Source of the DNA: Deltaproteobacteria bacterium
GTDB lineage: Bacteria; Desulfobacterota; JAENJC01
NCBI GenBank assembly: GCA_016844545.1
Contig: JAENJC010000056.1
Span: 1 to 7,494, forward strand
Direction: 5' to 3'
DNA: 7,494 nucleotides
Part shown: positions 3,931-7,494 of the stretch, in pieces
Layout: each line of letters begins with the position of its first letter
How positions within the stretch are numbered: position 1 is the stretch's first letter
The notes under the pieces: generated by a model
Database searches by the model: none
What the model was told of the DNA's origin: nothing
The model's input: only the letters and a program-made list of their open reading frames with translations
Program-made: the position numbers and the translations under genes

Positions 3931-6881
3931 AAATCGATGCTATATTAAGTAAAACCAACTTTTATTTACTATTATGTTTCATGATTGTTTTGTCTGCCTG
4001 TTCGCCAAAAGCCGCCCAAGTGAGGCCGGAAGAACAGGCAAAAGCAATATCCATCAGCAGTCTGGAGATTGGGAAGAGTGATGGCGGATCTATCCTTACT
4101 ATTAAGGCAACTGAATCGTTGCAGGGAAATTACACAGTCATCAAGGTGTCAGACCCGCCCAAGGTGGTTATAGAGATGCCAACAGCGGATGTCGGAAAAT
4201 TCGAAGGCACGATAGATGCTGTTGATGGAGTCATCTCAAAGGTGTCGACCTCAAGGCGTGATGTTTCCGGCGCCATGATAGAGATTAGCCTTTTGTCCTT
4301 AGTAGAGCATGAGGTCAAGGCAGATGGAAATACGCTGGAGATCTATTTGGTGAGGCCTCAGGGAGAAGCTGCACAATCTGAGAAAGTAGAAGAAGCCCCT
4401 CTGGAAAAAGTGGAGGCAGGTTCGACAACAGATGAGAAGGAGCAGTCACCCGCAGAAGTAGTTGAGGAGCCAAAGGCAGAAGAAAAGGCTGAGGCTCCTA
4501 AAAAGGCTTTAAAAGTAAAAGCAGTTGAGATTAAAAAGGCAGGCAAGTTTACCAGGGCAGACATAATCACTGATGGGGAGATTTCAGATTATAATGTTTT
4601 TGACCTTAAATCTCCGGCCAGGGTGGTTGTTGATGTCAGGAATGCCAGGGAGATAACGGCAAAAAGGGAAATTAAGGCTGTTTCGCCTCATATCAAGGGC
4701 GCCAGACTTGGGCGGCATGACGGACAGGTAAGAGTCGTATTTGACTACAAAGGGAGCGTCAAGCCTTATGAGGTAGTTAAGGAGAATGACAGGATCACAA
4801 TATTGTTTGGGAAGACACCGACAACTGTTGAAGCAAAAGTGGAGAAAGCAGAGCCACCAGCAGAAAAAGTTCAGGAACCAAAGAAAGAGGAGAGGGCAGA
4901 AGCTCCAACAAAGGCTTTAAAAATCAAAGCAGTTGAGATTAAAAAGGCAGGCAAGTTTACCAGGGCAGAGATAATCACTGATGGAGAGCTTTCTATTTAT
5001 AAGGTCTATGACCTTAAGTCCCCGGATAGGGTTATTGTTGATATCGAGAATGCCAAGGATATATCGGCAAAAAAGAATATTAAGGCAGTTTCACATCACA
5101 TCAAAGGCGCCAGGATTGGGCGCCATGATGGACGGGTTAGGGTCGTATTTGACTATAAGGGTAGTATTGAGCCCTATATGGTATTAAAGGGGGATGACAG
5201 GATCTCAATATTGTTTGGGAAAGAGTCAGCAACGGGTGTAGAGAAAGTCGAGAAGGCAGAAGCAAAAGAAGCGGCGCCTAAAATAGAGGAAAAAGTAGAG
5301 GTTGGGGTAGAGGAAAAGGCGGTGGCGCCGATTGCCGGAGCTGAGACGGCAGCCGTTCAAACAAAGCCTGAAATTACTGAAGAGGTAAAGACAGAAATCA
5401 TAGCTGAGACTCCGAAAGAAGAGGCGAAGGTAGATCAGGCAAGCGCCAAGCCTGCTGAGGTTGTTGCCGAAGTGAAACCAGCGGTAGAAAAGGTAGAGGT
5501 AAGGGAGGAGGAAAAAACCGACGCAAAAGAGAAGGTTGTCGCCGCTCCTGTCGTCGCGGCAGCGGTCGAGGAGAAGACCGAACCGGAGCCCGAGAAGAAA
5601 ACTGCTTCCGAGGGCGCATCAGAGGAGATGGCAAAGATTTATAATGGACAGAAGGTCACCTTGGAGTTCAAGGATGCGGACATTAAAAATATATTCAGAA
5701 TTATTGCCGAGGTCAGCGGCTACAACATGATAATTGATAGCGCTGTTGTTGGAAAGGTTACCATCAGGCTCGTAAATGTCCCATGGGACCAGGCCCTTGA
5801 TATATTACTTGAGACGAACAACCTTGGTATGAAAAAGGTTGGAAATGTAATCAGAGTTCTTCCGGCGGCCCTTGTCAAAAAAGAGGAAGAGGATAAGCTG
5901 GCGTCCCAGAAGGCCAAGGAGAAGCAGGAAGACCTTGTCTCCAAGCTGATTCCAGTGAGCTATGCAAAGGCATCTGACATATCGGGCAGGATTAAAGGTG
6001 TTATGACAGATAGAGGAACATCTGAGGTTGACGAAAGAACGAATACAATAATCCTGAAGGATATTCAGAAGAGCGTAGATGCTGCGGTAAAGCTTGTGGC
6101 ATCCCTGGATACCCCGACTCCGCAGGTGATTATAGAAGCGAGGATTGTAACGGCAAGTACCCGTTTTTCAAAGGACCTCGGTGTTCAGTGGGGTGCAGGT
6201 TATGCTGCGGATGCTGCACATGGTAATCCAACAGGTTATTACTTTCCGAATTCATACAATGTATCTGGCGGGGGAGGCGGTTCCTTCGCCCTCAATCCTC
6301 CTGCATCGGGAGGAGTGGGTGGCGCAGGGGGTGTGGTAGGAATAAATTTCGGTTCTATAAACAATACCCTGAACCTCGACCTTCGTCTGAGCGCACTGGA
6401 GACTCAAGGATGGGGAAAAGTCATATCTAGTCCCAAGATCATTACTCTCGATAATAAGGAGGCATCCATACAACAGGGTGTGTCGATCCCATTTGAGACG
6501 ACATCTGCCTCAGGGACTCAGACACAGTTCGTCGATGCAAGCCTCAACCTGACGGTTACTCCGCACGTTACAGGTGATGGCAGGCTGTCGATGAAGATTA
6601 AAGCCAGCAAGAATAGCCCCAGCCTGACATTTAAAGGGGCAACAGGCACTCCAGCCATAGAGAAGAGGGAGGCGACTACAGAGATCCTCGTCAGGGACGG
6701 TGAGACAACGGTTATCGGCGGCATATACGAGATCGACAAAGGGGAAAGTGAAACCTTTACCCCTTTCCTCGGCAAGATACCTATTCTCGGCTGGCTGTTT
6801 AAGTCGAAGTCTAAAACCGAGACCAAGACGGAGCTCTTGATATTTATAACACCCAGGATAGTACAAGATAAACCGGCGTAA
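3927..6881 (+). CDS. pilQ: Type IV pilus secretin PilQ with three AMIN domains and a lipobox
   Basis: PilQ forms the outer-membrane ring through which the pilus is extruded and retracted. The N-terminus (1-25) is a signal peptide ending in the lipobox LSAC, with Cys25 predicted to be lipidated. Peptidoglycan-targeting AMIN-type domains lie at about 40-137, 196-298 and 332-434; the last two are about three-quarters identical. Glu/Lys/Ala/Pro-rich linkers separate them, the longest about 435-567. The secretin part follows: N0/STN (about 576-648, LEFKDADIKNIFRIIAEVSG), N1 (about 671-738, with TSEVDERTNTIILKD), and the secretin beta-barrel core to the C-terminus. The core has a Gly-rich loop (about 780-805), WGKVISSPKIITLDNKEASI, and the signature PFLGKIPILGWLF (946-958) followed by ELLIFITPRIV. 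At 984 residues it is longer than many PilQs because of the extra AMIN unit and linkers. Its start overlaps the pilP stop. Confidence 0.97.
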   Translation: MKIDAILSKTNFYLLLCFMIVLSACSPKAAQVRPEEQAKAISISSLEIGKSDGGSILTIKATESLQGNYTVIKVSDPPKVVIEMPTADVGKFEGTIDAVDGVISKVSTSRRDVSGAMIEISLLSLVEHEVKADGNTLEIYLVRPQGEAAQSEKVEEAPLEKVEAGSTTDEKEQSPAEVVEEPKAEEKAEAPKKALKVKAVEIKKAGKFTRADIITDGEISDYNVFDLKSPARVVVDVRNAREITAKREIKAVSPHIKGARLGRHDGQVRVVFDYKGSVKPYEVVKENDRITILFGKTPTTVEAKVEKAEPPAEKVQEPKKEERAEAPTKALKIKAVEIKKAGKFTRAEIITDGELSIYKVYDLKSPDRVIVDIENAKDISAKKNIKAVSHHIKGARIGRHDGRVRVVFDYKGSIEPYMVLKGDDRISILFGKESATGVEKVEKAEAKEAAPKIEEKVEVGVEEKAVAPIAGAETAAVQTKPEITEEVKTEIIAETPKEEAKVDQASAKPAEVVAEVKPAVEKVEVREEEKTDAKEKVVAAPVVAAAVEEKTEPEPEKKTASEGASEEMAKIYNGQKVTLEFKDADIKNIFRIIAEVSGYNMIIDSAVVGKVTIRLVNVPWDQALDILLETNNLGMKKVGNVIRVLPAALVKKEEEDKLASQKAKEKQEDLVSKLIPVSYAKASDISGRIKGVMTDRGTSEVDERTNTIILKDIQKSVDAAVKLVASLDTPTPQVIIEARIVTASTRFSKDLGVQWGAGYAADAAHGNPTGYYFPNSYNVSGGGGGSFALNPPASGGVGGAGGVVGINFGSINNTLNLDLRLSALETQGWGKVISSPKIITLDNKEASIQQGVSIPFETTSASGTQTQFVDASLNLTVTPHVTGDGRLSMKIKASKNSPSLTFKGATGTPAIEKREATTEILVRDGETTVIGGIYEIDKGESETFTPFLGKIPILGWLFKSKSKTETKTELLIFITPRIVQDKPA
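4461..5276 (+). repeat. Tandem 408-bp (136-codon) duplication of linker plus AMIN domain within pilQ
   Basis: Unit 1 (4461-4868) and unit 2 (4869-5276) align without gaps at a period of exactly 408 bp. Each unit starts in the acidic linker (V-E/Q-EPK) and runs through KALK, the AMIN domain ending ILFGK, and the next linker with KVEKAE. A 41-base stretch at 4521-4561 is identical to 4929-4969. The proteins are about three-quarters identical by eye. This is a direct tandem duplication that kept the reading frame. Confidence 0.9.
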
Positions 6882-6916
6882 AGGCCGTAAGACGTGTGGG
6901 GTAGTTTGAAAATTCT

Positions 6917-7494
6917 ATGGCAATTTTAAGATATCTGACTGCTGGTGAGTCGCACGGTAAAGGACTTACAGCTTTAATGGAGGGTGTTCCAGCTAACCTT
7001 GAATTAACGGCTGGGTATATAAATAAAGAACTTGCACGCCGACAGATGGGGTATGGTCGCGGTGGACGGATGAAGATCGAGACTGATACTTCGGAGATCC
7101 TTTCAGGTATCAGGTTTGGCAGGACACTTGGCTCACCTATAGCCCTGTTCATTGAAAACAGAGATTGGGAGAACTGGCAGGAGGTAATGAGTTCGGAGCC
7201 TGAAACTCAAAACTCAAAACTTAAAACACAAAACTTGCCTGTCACCCGCCCCCGCCCAGGTCATGCCGACCTCACAGGAGCTATTAAGTATAACCAGAGG
7301 GATATCAGAAACATATTGGAGCGCTCCAGTGCACGAGAAACTGCAGCACGAGTGGCCGTAGGTGCTGTTGCAAAGAGACTGCTTGAGGAGTTCGGGATAA
7401 GGATTTACAGTTGGGTGACTGAGATAGGAGGACAGCAGTGGTCAGAGGCCAGTGGTAGGAGCTCAGTGTATTACTCGCCGCTCCTCGCTTCTCG
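6917..7494 (+). CDS. aroC: Chorismate synthase, N-terminal part (3' end outside window)
   Basis: AroC converts 5-enolpyruvylshikimate-3-phosphate to chorismate with reduced FMN, the last step of the shikimate pathway, in the cytoplasm. 192 residues are visible. Family motifs are LTAGESHG (7-14), RRQMGYGRGGRMKIE (41-55), SGIRFGRTLGSPIAL (63-77), TRPRPGHADL (110-119) and RNILERSSARETAARVAVGAVAK (131-153). The start at ATG 6917 is firm, because an in-frame TAG lies at 6902-6904. Its ribosome binding site is weak: GGGG at 6898-6901 is 15 bases away. The gene begins 35 bp after pilQ with no terminator, so it is probably co-transcribed with the pil genes. Residues 97-107 (TQNSKLKTQNL) are encoded by a heptamer repeat placed in the variable loop before TRPRPGHADL. 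The gene runs off the right edge. Confidence 0.96.
   Translation, partial: MAILRYLTAGESHGKGLTALMEGVPANLELTAGYINKELARRQMGYGRGGRMKIETDTSEILSGIRFGRTLGSPIALFIENRDWENWQEVMSSEPETQNSKLKTQNLPVTRPRPGHADLTGAIKYNQRDIRNILERSSARETAARVAVGAVAKRLLEEFGIRIYSWVTEIGGQQWSEASGRSSVYYSPLLAS
7203..7237 (+). repeat. Heptanucleotide tandem repeat inside aroC
   Basis: Five consecutive 7-bp units: AAACTCA, AAACTCA, AAACTTA, AAACACA, AAACTTG. Seven is not a multiple of three, so the encoded peptide repeats every seven residues (TQNSKLK TQNL). The reading frame is kept across it. It resembles the short tandemly repeated (STRR-type) heptamers known from some bacterial genomes, mostly described from intergenic DNA. Confidence 0.85.

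Noticed and set aside
5398..5634. Pro/Arg/Ser-rich open frame on the minus strand opposite the pilQ linker
   Set aside because: It is an antisense shadow of the low-complexity Glu/Lys/Ala linker codons, with no recognisable domain or ribosome binding site.
6510..7152. Minus-strand open frames of about 100-118 codons opposite pilQ and aroC
   Set aside because: They lie fully within well-supported plus-strand genes, and their sequences look like reversed codon shadows.

Overview
This window is a bacterial chromosomal segment carrying the conserved type IV pilus alignment operon pilM-pilN-pilO-pilP-pilQ, running left to right. It is followed by the 5' part of aroC (chorismate synthase). Moderate GC, heavy use of AGG (Arg) and ATA (Ile) codons, a multi-AMIN PilQ and a pilQ-aroC junction fit a Gram-negative such as Desulfobacterota (Geobacter-like) or Nitrospirota. 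This placement is inference; no taxonomic marker gene is present.

Layout. Positions 1-660 hold the 3' end of a gene for a protein with Ig/cadherin-like beta domains, closed by a strong hairpin terminator (678-714). An AT-rich intergenic stretch (715-820) carries overlapping short palindromes and a promoter-like TTGACA. A small Xre-type helix-turn-helix gene follows (821-1054), with no Shine-Dalgarno sequence. Then come pilM (1095-2156), pilN (2153-2734, 4-bp overlap), pilO (2751-3341), pilP (about 3370-3930) and pilQ (3927-6881, 4-bp overlap). aroC starts at 6917, 35 bp after pilQ with no visible terminator, and runs off the right edge.

How the genes work together. PilM is a cytoplasmic actin-like protein that binds the N-terminal peptide of PilN. 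PilN and PilO are bitopic inner-membrane proteins that pair through coiled coils and ferredoxin-like periplasmic domains. PilP is a lipoprotein linking PilN/PilO to the secretin. PilQ is the outer-membrane secretin through which the pilus passes. aroC belongs to the shikimate pathway; shikimate genes next to pilQ are a recurrent arrangement.

The core system is not new. The unusual parts are at sequence level: convergent 8-bp repeat arrays forming a hairpin at the pilO/pilP junction and probably encoding the PilP N-terminus; a 7-bp tandem array inside aroC; an exact 408-bp tandem duplication of an AMIN unit in pilQ; a lipobox on PilQ; and a possibly leaderless regulator gene at the head of the operon.
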